Part shown: piece by piece, positions 23,630 to 31,184 of the stretch | Position numbering within the stretch: position 1 is the stretch's first letter | Layout: the number at the start of each line of letters is the position of its first letter | From: an uncultured Clostridia bacterium | GTDB lineage: Bacteria; Bacillota; Clostridia; Christensenellales; CAMQZB01 | DNA length: 41,694 nucleotides | NCBI GenBank assembly: GCA_947039455.1 | Contig: CAMQZB010000015.1 | Coordinates: forward strand, 1-41,694 | Direction: 5' to 3' | Position numbers and translations under genes: made by a program | Notes under the pieces: model-generated | Database searches by the model: none | The model's input: only the letters and a program-made list of their open reading frames with translations | Told to the model about the DNA's origin: nothing

Positions 23630-25321
23630 ATGAGTTTATATGGACCAGAGTTTTGGAATGGATCAAAGGCGGCTCACCGTCGAGTTATGATGAAAGCAGC
23701 AGGTTATGGAGATAAGGACATCAGAAGTAAACCACACATCGGTGTACCTAACTCATTCCACGAAGGATCACCAGGAAGTGCACATTTACGTCAAATAGCA
23801 CAAGCTGTTAAAGAAGGTATTTGGGCAGCGGGCGGAATTCCAATTGAGTTCGGAATCCCAGCTACTTGCGGAAATATCCCTAACGGCGTTGAAGAAATGA
23901 AGTACGAGCAAGTAATGCGTGACCTAGTTTGTATGTCTGTTGAAGCGGTTACAAGAGTTCATCAATTTGACGGACTTTGCATGATTGCATCATGTGATAA
24001 CATTATCGCAGGTACATATTTAGCTGCAGCGCGTCTTGATATTCCATCAATGGTAGTTACTGGAGGCTGTATGTCAGCTGGTAAACATTGCGGAAAACAA
24101 GTAGTTGAAGCTGATATCGATATCGCAAGATTCCACGGTGAAAACGAAGAAGAAGTTAGCATAATGGAAGAGTGTGTTTGCCCATCATTTGGTGCATGTC
24201 CATCAATGGGAACAGCTAACACAATGCAATTAATGGGCGAGGTTTTCAACCTTGTATTACCAGGAACTGCATCAATCCCTGCTGCTGATAACTTGAAATT
24301 AAGAAAAGCACGTGAAGCGGGTTCTTATATGGTTGAAATGGTTAAGAAAAACATTCGTCCATCTGACCTAATCACAAAAGAAACTTTGCTTAACTCAATT
24401 ATGTTTGATATGGCGATTGCTGGATCAACTAATGCCGTTTTACATATCTTGTCAATGGCTTACGAGCTTGGACTTGATGTAACAATGGCAGATTTCGAAG
24501 TTTATGCAAAACAAATTCCGTGTATCGTTGGTGTAATACCAAGTGGACCATATACTGTTAATGAATTGCATCAAGCAGGTGGCGCAATGGGCGTTATGAA
24601 AATGCTTGAGAGCAAAATCTTCACAAATGTACCTACAATGACAGGAAAAACTTGGGGCGAGATGCTTGAGAAAGTTCATGTTACAAGCACTGATGTGTTA
24701 CGTAGTATTGACAATCCGTTATACAATGAGCCAGGTCTTATGGTATTGCGTGGAAACCTTTCGCCAAACGGTGCTATCGTACGTCCAACAGGCGTACCAG
24801 CAGAGATGAAAGTGTTCAAAGGCAAAGCTAAAGTATTTGATAATGATACAAAATCATTCCAAGCTATTGAGCGTGGAGAGATCGTTGCCGGAGACGTAAT
24901 CGTAATTAGATACGAGGGTTGCAAAGGCGCACCAGGAATGAAAGAAATGATGCTTTCTACTGATGCTCTTGTTGGTTACAACCTTCACAAATGTGTTGGA
25001 CTTGTAACTGATGCAAGATTCTCAGGATTCAACCACGGTGCTATCGTAGGACACGTTTCTCCTGAAGCGTATGACGGCGGATTAATTAGCTTAGTTGAAG
25101 ACGGTGATGAAATTATCGTTGATACTGTTAAAGGTTTTGTAGAATTAATGGTAAGCGAAGAAATTATTGCTAAAAGAAGAGCAAACTGGGTTTGCCCACC
25201 ATTGAAAGAAGAGAAAGGCTGTCTAAACATATTCGCAAGAACTTGTCGTCCTGCAGAAGATGGCGGAGCTATGCAACCTTGGGCGCGTGATGCTAAATTC
25301 AAAAATGACTATAAATTATAA
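23630..25321 (+). CDS. Divergent IlvD/Edd-family protein with altered metal sites
   Basis: 563 residues, full family length, with intact landmarks AIAGSTNAVLHI, RYEGCKGAPGMKEMM, VTDARFSGFNHGAIVGHVSP. Family members dehydrate 2,3-dihydroxy acids or sugar acids using an Fe-S cluster and Mg2+. By my alignment several key residues are changed: the first Cys ligand (NPCN in dihydroxyacid dehydratases) is Gly49; the Mg-binding Asp of the SDGI motif is Gly81; and the carbamylated Lys of CDK is Asn124 (SCDNIIAG). C122 and C190 remain, and C80 sits where Edd has an extra Cys. It is therefore not ilvD in the ordinary sense; no branched-chain genes are nearby. AAGGAG sets the ATG. It is the last gene of the operon. 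Confidence 0.85.
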   Translation: MSLYGPEFWNGSKAAHRRVMMKAAGYGDKDIRSKPHIGVPNSFHEGSPGSAHLRQIAQAVKEGIWAAGGIPIEFGIPATCGNIPNGVEEMKYEQVMRDLVCMSVEAVTRVHQFDGLCMIASCDNIIAGTYLAAARLDIPSMVVTGGCMSAGKHCGKQVVEADIDIARFHGENEEEVSIMEECVCPSFGACPSMGTANTMQLMGEVFNLVLPGTASIPAADNLKLRKAREAGSYMVEMVKKNIRPSDLITKETLLNSIMFDMAIAGSTNAVLHILSMAYELGLDVTMADFEVYAKQIPCIVGVIPSGPYTVNELHQAGGAMGVMKMLESKIFTNVPTMTGKTWGEMLEKVHVTSTDVLRSIDNPLYNEPGLMVLRGNLSPNGAIVRPTGVPAEMKVFKGKAKVFDNDTKSFQAIERGEIVAGDVIVIRYEGCKGAPGMKEMMLSTDALVGYNLHKCVGLVTDARFSGFNHGAIVGHVSPEAYDGGLISLVEDGDEIIVDTVKGFVELMVSEEIIAKRRANWVCPPLKEEKGCLNIFARTCRPAEDGGAMQPWARDAKFKNDYKL

Positions 25322-25352
25322 AAAATATAAAAGAGTAATCTTTTAAAAATCA

Positions 25353-25395
25353 TAAAACGGTATATGTTAGGAACTCTAACATATACCGTTTTTTT
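25353..25395 (+). terminator. Intrinsic terminator of the TrmB-linked operon
   Basis: A 17-bp perfect stem (25354-25370 with 25376-25392, AAAACGGTATATGTTAG arm) around GAACT, ending in T residues. Confidence 0.93.
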
Positions 25396-25459
25396 ATCGT
25401 TTAGTGTAGATAATATAACTACAAAATTCATTTCCTAAATCAGCACATTAAGTATAAAA

Positions 25460-25494
25460 AAAGTACTGCATAGATAATATCTATGCAGTACTTT
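25460..25494 (-). terminator. Intrinsic terminator of the GH2 gene
   Basis: A 16-bp perfect stem (AAAGTACTGCATAGAT with ATCTATGCAGTACTTT) with a 3-base loop. Read on the minus strand it runs into a long T tract, so it serves the GH2 gene ending at 25576. Confidence 0.9.
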
Positions 25495-25575
25495 AATTTA
25501 TTTAATAGGTTATCTCCGCTTGTTGGGGGAGAGGCTATTGAATTTGTTTTATTACAATTAGCTAATTGCAATATA

Positions 25576-27510
25576 TTATTGCCAGCTTTTTGTTTTTGTC
25601 TTTTTGATTACGTAAGCAGGGTCTTTCTTCTCTACTTTCAATACTAATCCACTGTCAGAAAGATCACCAGATTTAACTACGATATCATTTTTCGCTTCCA
25701 TAGGAATTGAGAAATTGAATATTCTATCAGCTGATTTTTCTTCAATTAATTTACCGTTGTTATAAAGAGAAACTTTAGATTGATTAGAATAAACTTTAAC
25801 TTCCAAAGTGTTTCCAGTACGGTTAATGAAGCGTTTTCCACATAAGTGAATAAATTCTTCTGATGACCAGAAAGCTTTATAAAGATAGAAAGCATCTTTT
25901 CTAGTTTTACGATCGAAAGTAACCATACCTTTATGATTCATACCAGCATCGCCACCTTGATTTCTTGCATCAGCAGCGAAATCGAACATATTCCAAAGGT
26001 GAGTTCCCCATAAGTAATCACGTTCGTTGATAATTCTCAAAACGTTTTCATGGTAGTATAGTTGATACTCTTCAGTATTGTCACCACGTTTTGGTTTAAT
26101 GCTGTGCAAGTTAGGCATAGCGTCAGCGCCGTATTCAGAAAGTCCGATAGGGTTGTTAGGATAACGTTTGTGGAATCTGTCTAGTTTTGAACCAGTCCAT
26201 TTCACGCAAGGCCAGTACCAACCGTAGTATAAGTTATAAGAAACAACGTCAGTAACTCTTGAAAGTTTGTTGCCGATACTAACGATCATGTAACAAGCAA
26301 GAACAGTGAAACGCTCTGGATCAATCTTTTTGCAAAGATCGTTGATTTCTTGATGACATTCAGCTCTTTGTTTTCCAGCAGGGAACATTGTGATTTCGTT
26401 AGAAACGCAACGACAAACAATACTTGCATGGTTGAAAGTTTGATAAATCAATTCTTTCATTTGCTCAACAGCATTACTGTTTCCGTTTGATAATTGTTTA
26501 GAAATATAAGGAATTTCGGACCAAACAACGATACCAGTTTCGTCGCAAATGTCGTAGAAGTAATCATCGTGTTGATAGTGAGCTAAACGAATAGTGTTTG
26601 AACCCATTTCAAGCATGATAGCAAGATCTTCGTCATGTTCTTTCTTAGTTAATGCGTTACCGATAAGAGGTCTGTCTTGATGTCTACAAACACCACGAAG
26701 GGGATAAGACTTACCGTTAAGGAAGAACCCTTTTTGTGGATCAACATAATATTGACGGAAACCGAAAGTTGAAACAACTTCATCAGTCTTTTGATCGTTT
26801 ACGAACAATTCTGCTTTAACCTTGTATAAATAAGGATCAGCAAGTCCATTCCACAAACGAACAGTGTCAATAGTGATAGGCTCATTGTCAGTACCAGTAG
26901 CAACAACTTTATTGTCAGCGTCTAGTATAGAAATTTTAGTTGTGCCAGTACTTTTAGTGTAAGCAGTAGCAATAACAGTTCCTTGATTATTATCAAGGTT
27001 AACAGTAGGAACTACTTGAAGACCGCAAGCGCCGTAGTAATTTAAATCGTAGTGATTTTCATCAACACAAATAAGATTTACGTCACGATAGATACCACCG
27101 TAAAAAGTGAAATCCGCAGTTTGAGGATAAACGGTATTGTTTTTAACGTTATCCGCACAAACAACTATTGTATTTTCTTCTTGAAGAACATCAGTGATAT
27201 CAGCACGGAAAGCGGAGTAACCACCTTCGTGATAAGCAACTTGTTGGTTGTTAACCCAAACAGTAGCAGTAGAATTTACACCTTTGAATTCAAGATATGC
27301 TTTACCATTTTTTGGAAGAGTAGGTTTTTTCATTTTATGAACGTAAAAACAAAGCCCTCTGTAGTAATTATTACCGCCGTCTTGTCCGTCTTTTCCGTTC
27401 CAAGTGTGGGGGATATTTATGTTTTCGCCGTTGATATTTGCAATATTTTCCAATCCGACATTTTCTTTAATAAATGACCAATTTTCGTTTATATTAATAA
27501 CAGTTCTCAA
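25576..27510 (-). CDS. GH2 glycoside hydrolase, probable beta-glucuronidase
   Basis: 644 residues, no signal peptide, so cytoplasmic. A jelly-roll sugar-binding domain (about 1-150), an immunoglobulin-like domain (about 155-255) and a TIM barrel (about 256-560) are followed by a short beta tail. Acid/base Glu372 (SNEI) and nucleophile Glu459 (GLSEYGAD) are present, with YNLYYGWY and LWNMFDFAA around the site. N525-x-K527 in MNHKG is the pair that reads the glucuronate carboxylate in glucuronidases, but many GH2 beta-galactosidases share an N-x-K here, so it is not decisive. The case for glucuronide comes from a shared operator with uxuA and a divergent GPH symporter. The start is a TTG, with GGAGG seven bases before it and no nearby ATG. 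Confidence 0.85.
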   Translation of the reverse strand: MRTVININENWSFIKENVGLENIANINGENINIPHTWNGKDGQDGGNNYYRGLCFYVHKMKKPTLPKNGKAYLEFKGVNSTATVWVNNQQVAYHEGGYSAFRADITDVLQEENTIVVCADNVKNNTVYPQTADFTFYGGIYRDVNLICVDENHYDLNYYGACGLQVVPTVNLDNNQGTVIATAYTKSTGTTKISILDADNKVVATGTDNEPITIDTVRLWNGLADPYLYKVKAELFVNDQKTDEVVSTFGFRQYYVDPQKGFFLNGKSYPLRGVCRHQDRPLIGNALTKKEHDEDLAIMLEMGSNTIRLAHYQHDDYFYDICDETGIVVWSEIPYISKQLSNGNSNAVEQMKELIYQTFNHASIVCRCVSNEITMFPAGKQRAECHQEINDLCKKIDPERFTVLACYMIVSIGNKLSRVTDVVSYNLYYGWYWPCVKWTGSKLDRFHKRYPNNPIGLSEYGADAMPNLHSIKPKRGDNTEEYQLYYHENVLRIINERDYLWGTHLWNMFDFAADARNQGGDAGMNHKGMVTFDRKTRKDAFYLYKAFWSSEEFIHLCGKRFINRTGNTLEVKVYSNQSKVSLYNNGKLIEEKSADRIFNFSIPMEAKNDIVVKSGDLSDSGLVLKVEKKDPAYVIKKTKTKSWQ

Positions 27511-27561
27511 TTATTGTCCTCCTAAAAGTAAAAGCAAATTAAAATTTGCCATTTTATTCTT

Positions 27562-27620
27562 ATTTTACTATAATTATAACATAAATTCAATAGCAATTTA
27601 TTTCTAATAGATTGCAATTT
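27562..27620 (-). promoter_or_regulatory. Promoter of the GH2 gene with AraC-type half-sites
   Basis: On the minus strand: AAATTGCAAT (27620-27611), 11 bp, AAATTGCTAT (27599-27590), whose last T is the first base of -35 TTGAAT (27590-27585), 17-bp spacer, TAAAAT (27567-27562). A further ATTTTGCAAT lies at 27642-27633, 22 bp upstream. Confidence 0.78.
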
Positions 27621-27744
27621 TAGTATATAGAAATTGCAAAATTGCTTTCTACAGTAGTCAAGTTAAAAAAACAAAACTGCAGTGAATGTGATGAATTAGC
27701 AATAAATTTGATTATTTCTACTTAAAAGTATACCATTATACTAT

Positions 27745-27803
27745 TAAATGCAATGTATTATAGAAAATTTGCAATTGAAAAGAAAAGTAAAAATAGTTAT
27801 AAT
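27745..27803 (+). promoter_or_regulatory. Promoter of the GPH symporter gene with AraC-type half-sites
   Basis: TAAATGCAAT (27745-27754), 11 bp, AATTTGCAAT (27766-27775), sharing its last T with -35 TTGAAA (27775-27780), 17-bp spacer, TATAAT (27798-27803). Same geometry as the divergent GH2 promoter. Confidence 0.8.
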
Positions 27804-27833
27804 TAAGATAATTAGAATAAGGAAGAAGTGATT

Positions 27834-29675
27834 ATGGAAGCAATACAACAAAACGGAGTTGGAGTAAATCGTGCTAAACAATGGCAGATAGTTTTATTCC
27901 CATTTAATAATGCCGCTACAAATTGTTATTTAACATTAATGACGTTTATAGCATATTATGCAGGATATTATCTATCAGGCAATTTCTTAGTAGGTGCAAT
28001 GACAGCCGCAGTAAGTGCGGGATTAACGGTTATGATCTCTACTGTAATAACGCTAATGCGTGTATTTGACGGAGTCACAGATCCATTCTGTGGAGCGTTG
28101 ATGGACAAGACTAACGGAAGACTTGGAAAGTTCAGAGTATTCATGATCGTGGGTAACTTGCTTTTAGCAGTATCTTGTATCTTGATGTTCTTCGTAATTA
28201 GACCTATTCCATGGACTTGGTTGCGTTGGGTAGCGTTTATATTGTGTTACGTTATGTATGTAATCGGATACACATGTCAATGTGCATGTACGAAAGCGGG
28301 ACAAACTTGTTTAACAAACGATCCAAAACAACGTTCACAATTTGTAATTTGGAACATGGTGGGAATGATTGGTTCAATCGTACTTATCAACTTAATCGGT
28401 GGTGGATTACTACCAATGATAGTTGATCCAGTTAATGAGCAATTAGGCGCACAATACAATCCAATGTTCTACAACATCTTAGTTCCAATTACTATTGGAC
28501 TTTCATTAGTATATACATTGCTAGGTGTTATCGCAATTTGGAACAAAGATCGTCCTGAATTTTGGGGTGTTGACGCTAATCCAGAAAAGACGAAATTCAA
28601 AGATTACGTTTCACTATTTAAAGAAAACAAACCTATTCGTTGGTTAGTAACATCAGCTGGTTGTAACAAACTAGCATCTACTATCGCAACATCGGGTATC
28701 GTAGCAATTTTGATTTACTATATAATGATGGGAACATACAATGGTTTGTATATTCCGTTATACGCATTGAGTTTCGTATTCATGGGCGTATTCTTCGTTC
28801 TTGGTAGCAAAACTGCAGGAGTAAAAGGACAAAAACGTGCAGTAGCACAATATACTTCAATTGCATTCCTTTTCTACATTGTATTAACGGTTATGTTATT
28901 GATGTGGAATCCAGAAAATCAAAATACTTGGTTGTCAATTATACATTGGGCTGAAGACGGAAGTGTATTCTTCTCAATCAATCTATTTACTGTAATTTGG
29001 ATATTCATGTATGGTTGTGGATATGGCGCATACAATTGTTGTAGCGAAATGTGTATTCCAATGGTAGCGGATTGTACCGATTATGAAACTTACAGATCAG
29101 GACAATATGTACCGGGAATCATGGGAACAATTTTCTCATTGATAGATAAATTAGTTTCATCATTGTCAACTACACTTATTACATTGTTTACAACTTTGTT
29201 GATTCCAGGATTGAACGGCGCATTGCCAACATCAGGAATGGATATGTCATCAATTATCGCTTCAGGATATCAAGGCGTAAAAATCTCAGCAATAATTTGC
29301 TTCTGTATTTTACCAATGGCATCTTGGTTGGTAACTATGTATTGTATGACTAAATATGAATTATCTGGCGAGAAATTGAAAGAAGTTCAAGCAGTTAATG
29401 CAGTTCGTAAACATGCTATAACATTGGGTATGACTTTAGAAGAAGCAATGAAAACTTGGATTACTATTGATCAAGTACCTTCACAATATATTCCTGTTGA
29501 ACAACCTAAAGTAAACAAGAAAACAGGAAAAGTAATCGAAGCGAAAAAAGAAAATGCACTTGATAAATTCTACAGCAAAGTATGGGGCAGATCAGAGGCG
29601 AAAATTGCAGTAGCATCTTCAAATCCAGTAGAAATTCCAGCTAACTTTTTAGCTAATTTACAAAACGCTGAATAA
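27834..29675 (+). CDS. GPH-family glycoside/hexuronide:cation symporter
   Basis: 613 residues with about twelve membrane helices. The GPH signature RVFDGVTDPFCGALMDKTNG-RLGKFR (Asp residues for Na+ or H+ coupling) follows helix two, as in MelB, LacS and UidB. It is longer than the usual 450-500 residues: there is a roughly 100-residue charged cytoplasmic tail with no PTS IIA-like motif. It should import a glycoside together with a cation, most likely a glucuronide for the GH2 enzyme encoded divergently. I start at the ATG at 27834; a GTG six bases earlier sits too close to the GGAAG site. It is under the same AraC-type control as the GH2 gene. Confidence 0.88.
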   Translation: MEAIQQNGVGVNRAKQWQIVLFPFNNAATNCYLTLMTFIAYYAGYYLSGNFLVGAMTAAVSAGLTVMISTVITLMRVFDGVTDPFCGALMDKTNGRLGKFRVFMIVGNLLLAVSCILMFFVIRPIPWTWLRWVAFILCYVMYVIGYTCQCACTKAGQTCLTNDPKQRSQFVIWNMVGMIGSIVLINLIGGGLLPMIVDPVNEQLGAQYNPMFYNILVPITIGLSLVYTLLGVIAIWNKDRPEFWGVDANPEKTKFKDYVSLFKENKPIRWLVTSAGCNKLASTIATSGIVAILIYYIMMGTYNGLYIPLYALSFVFMGVFFVLGSKTAGVKGQKRAVAQYTSIAFLFYIVLTVMLLMWNPENQNTWLSIIHWAEDGSVFFSINLFTVIWIFMYGCGYGAYNCCSEMCIPMVADCTDYETYRSGQYVPGIMGTIFSLIDKLVSSLSTTLITLFTTLLIPGLNGALPTSGMDMSSIIASGYQGVKISAIICFCILPMASWLVTMYCMTKYELSGEKLKEVQAVNAVRKHAITLGMTLEEAMKTWITIDQVPSQYIPVEQPKVNKKTGKVIEAKKENALDKFYSKVWGRSEAKIAVASSNPVEIPANFLANLQNAE

Positions 29676-29696
29676 TAAAACATAAAAACACATAAC

Positions 29697-29732
29697 GAAA
29701 GGGACTATCTAATTTAGATAGCCCCTTTTTTA
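29697..29732. terminator. Terminator between the symporter and AraC genes
   Basis: AAAGGGACTATCTA pairs with TAGATAGCCCCTTTT (one A-C mismatch), then T residues. The flanking A run lets it work on the minus strand too. Confidence 0.85.
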
Positions 29733-29736
29733 TTTG

Positions 29737-29838
29737 TTTCATTACTTAATTCATTTTGTATCTTATGTGTTTCAAAGCTTTTCATTACTTAATTTATTTT
29801 GTATTTTATGTTTTTTGAATTTATTTCATTACTTAATT
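29737..29838 (-). repeat. Three imperfect 43-44 bp direct repeats at the 3' end of the AraC gene
   Basis: TTTCATTACTTAATT occurs at 29737-29751, 29780-29794 and 29824-29838, with related sequence (ATTTTGTAT, TTATG) between copies. The last copy contains the stop codon of the AraC gene, so the 3' end of that gene seems to have been duplicated by slippage or unequal exchange. Confidence 0.75.
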
Positions 29839-30654
29839 ATTTTTATCATTTGAGATTTCTTTTGTTTTCTTTCGAGATTTATTTGATGGGGCTTCACCAA
29901 GTATGTTTTTGTAAGCCCGATAGAAAGTGCAGTAATCGTTGAAGCCACATTTCTCATAAACCTGATTAGGAAGCATACCTTCATTAATATACTGCTCAGC
30001 AATAGTAATTTTTTTAACTCGAATGTATTTCATCAAAGAAATATTCAAGTTTTCAGTAAACAATTTGTACAAAGCTGATTTTGAGATATAAAACTCTTTA
30101 CAAATCTCGTCAGGTCCTAAATATCTATCTAGGTTGCTTGAGATGTAATATAGAATTTGTGTCAACTTAGGTGAAGTTTTTATACCGTTATCCGCAATCT
30201 CATCAAGTTTGCAAAACTCCATTAACAGTAGACCAATAAGGTTTTTGTACATGTATTGAAGTGACAAATCGGAGAACCTAGAAGTAGTATCATCAATTTT
30301 TTCGAAAAGATTAACAACACGAGTACCTTTAATGTTGCGATATTCCGTTTTCTTGCCGATTATTTCATCTAAAATAATCGGAAGATCTTTTGGAGAAAAC
30401 TGAATAACAACACGTTCATATCTAGCACTAGACAAATGTGTTATGTGGTGAAAAGTTCCAGCTGGAATAAAAAGCATATCGTAAGGTTTCAGTAAGTATT
30501 TTTTATTGCCTACGATGTATTCGCAATTACCAGAAATAAAAAACAAAATTTCATGTGTTAAATGTGAGTGTGACAGATATTGTTTTAATATAGATATTTT
30601 TTCATCTAATTTGTGTGACACGCTAACGTCAAAAAATTTATTTTTATATAACAT
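29833..30654 (-). CDS. AraC-family regulator, probable activator of glycoside/hexuronate genes
   Basis: 273 residues. An N-terminal cupin-type sugar-binding domain (about 1-150: HSHLTHEILFFISGNCEYIV, YDMLFIPAGTFHHIT) is followed by the double helix-turn-helix of AraC/XylS (about 170-265: LGPDEICKEFYISKSALYKL, ISLMKYIRVKKITIAEQYIN, VYEKCGFNDYCTFYRAYKNI). Such proteins bind two direct half-sites about 21 bp apart next to the -35 box and activate in the presence of a sugar. Exactly such sites occur before the GH2, symporter, second permuted GH3 and uxuA genes. Start: ATG after AAGGAGA. It has its own promoter (TTGCAT/TAAAAT) that lacks the clear half-site pair. Confidence 0.88.
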   Translation of the reverse strand: MLYKNKFFDVSVSHKLDEKISILKQYLSHSHLTHEILFFISGNCEYIVGNKKYLLKPYDMLFIPAGTFHHITHLSSARYERVVIQFSPKDLPIILDEIIGKKTEYRNIKGTRVVNLFEKIDDTTSRFSDLSLQYMYKNLIGLLLMEFCKLDEIADNGIKTSPKLTQILYYISSNLDRYLGPDEICKEFYISKSALYKLFTENLNISLMKYIRVKKITIAEQYINEGMLPNQVYEKCGFNDYCTFYRAYKNILGEAPSNKSRKKTKEISNDKNN

Positions 30655-30710
30655 AGTAAATCTCCTTCATTATTAATTTTGTTTTTGAAACTGGCTAATA
30701 TTTAATAATA

Positions 30711-30739
30711 ATTTTACCATAAAAAAAGAATATATGCAA
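30711..30739 (-). promoter_or_regulatory. Promoter of the AraC-family gene
   Basis: On the minus strand TTGCAT (30739-30734), a 17-bp spacer and TAAAAT (30716-30711) with an extended -10 TG. Only weak resemblance to the AAATTGCAAT half-sites upstream, so strong autoregulation is not indicated. Confidence 0.65.
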
Positions 30740-31074
30740 GGTATTTTGAATGAAATTGCATAGTTTACAACAAAATACATCAAATATGTCCATATATTAA
30801 TGTGATTTAGTGCTAAATATAAAAAATCAACATTGAAATTATTTTAACATTTGTAATACTCTAGCTACGATTTAAAGTCTATATTGAACATAATTCATGT
30901 TTACTATATAAAATAAAATCGTATTTTGTCGAATAACTTACAATCATAATGTATCTATAATGTTTAAATGAATAAGTCAGCACTATATATAGTAATATAC
31001 ATATAAAAATACAGGATTTTGAAATAGTAAAATGAAAAATTAAGGAAATAACGCAAAATTGTGTAAAAAAAGAC
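30740..31074. other. Divergent AT-rich gap between the AraC gene and second permuted GH3 gene
   Basis: No gene fits. The one clear small element is the palindrome ATTTAG-TG-CTAAAT at 30805-30818; a lone AAATTGCAT at 30753-30761 resembles half of the AraC-type site. I see no RNA gene. Confidence 0.4.
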
Positions 31075-31133
31075 AAATTGCAATCTTTTACAAGAAAATT
31101 GCAATTGAATAACATGGGCAAATGGTCTAAAAT
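31075..31133 (+). promoter_or_regulatory. Promoter of the second permuted GH3 gene with AraC-type half-sites
   Basis: AAATTGCAAT (31075-31084), 11 bp, an identical AAATTGCAAT (31096-31105) sharing its last T with -35 TTGAAT (31105-31110), 17-bp spacer, TAAAAT (31128-31133). This is the best-conserved copy of the arrangement in the window. Confidence 0.85.
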
Positions 31134-31184
31134 ATGAGTATAAAACTAATATATTATTGCAATATAGAAGAAGGAGAATATAAA

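Noticed and set aside
23630-25321. Calling this gene ilvD (branched-chain amino acid synthesis)
   Set aside because: No other ilv or leu genes are near, and key Fe-S and Mg ligands of true IlvD are replaced.
25501-25575. CTCCGC...GGGGAG inverted sequence near the end of the GH2 gene
   Set aside because: The possible stem is short and imperfect and a better terminator lies at 25460-25494.
31134-31184. Seventeen extra codons before the second permuted GH3
   Set aside because: The upstream ATG overlaps the -10 box and predicted start of transcription; AAGGAG is spaced for the ATG at 31185.
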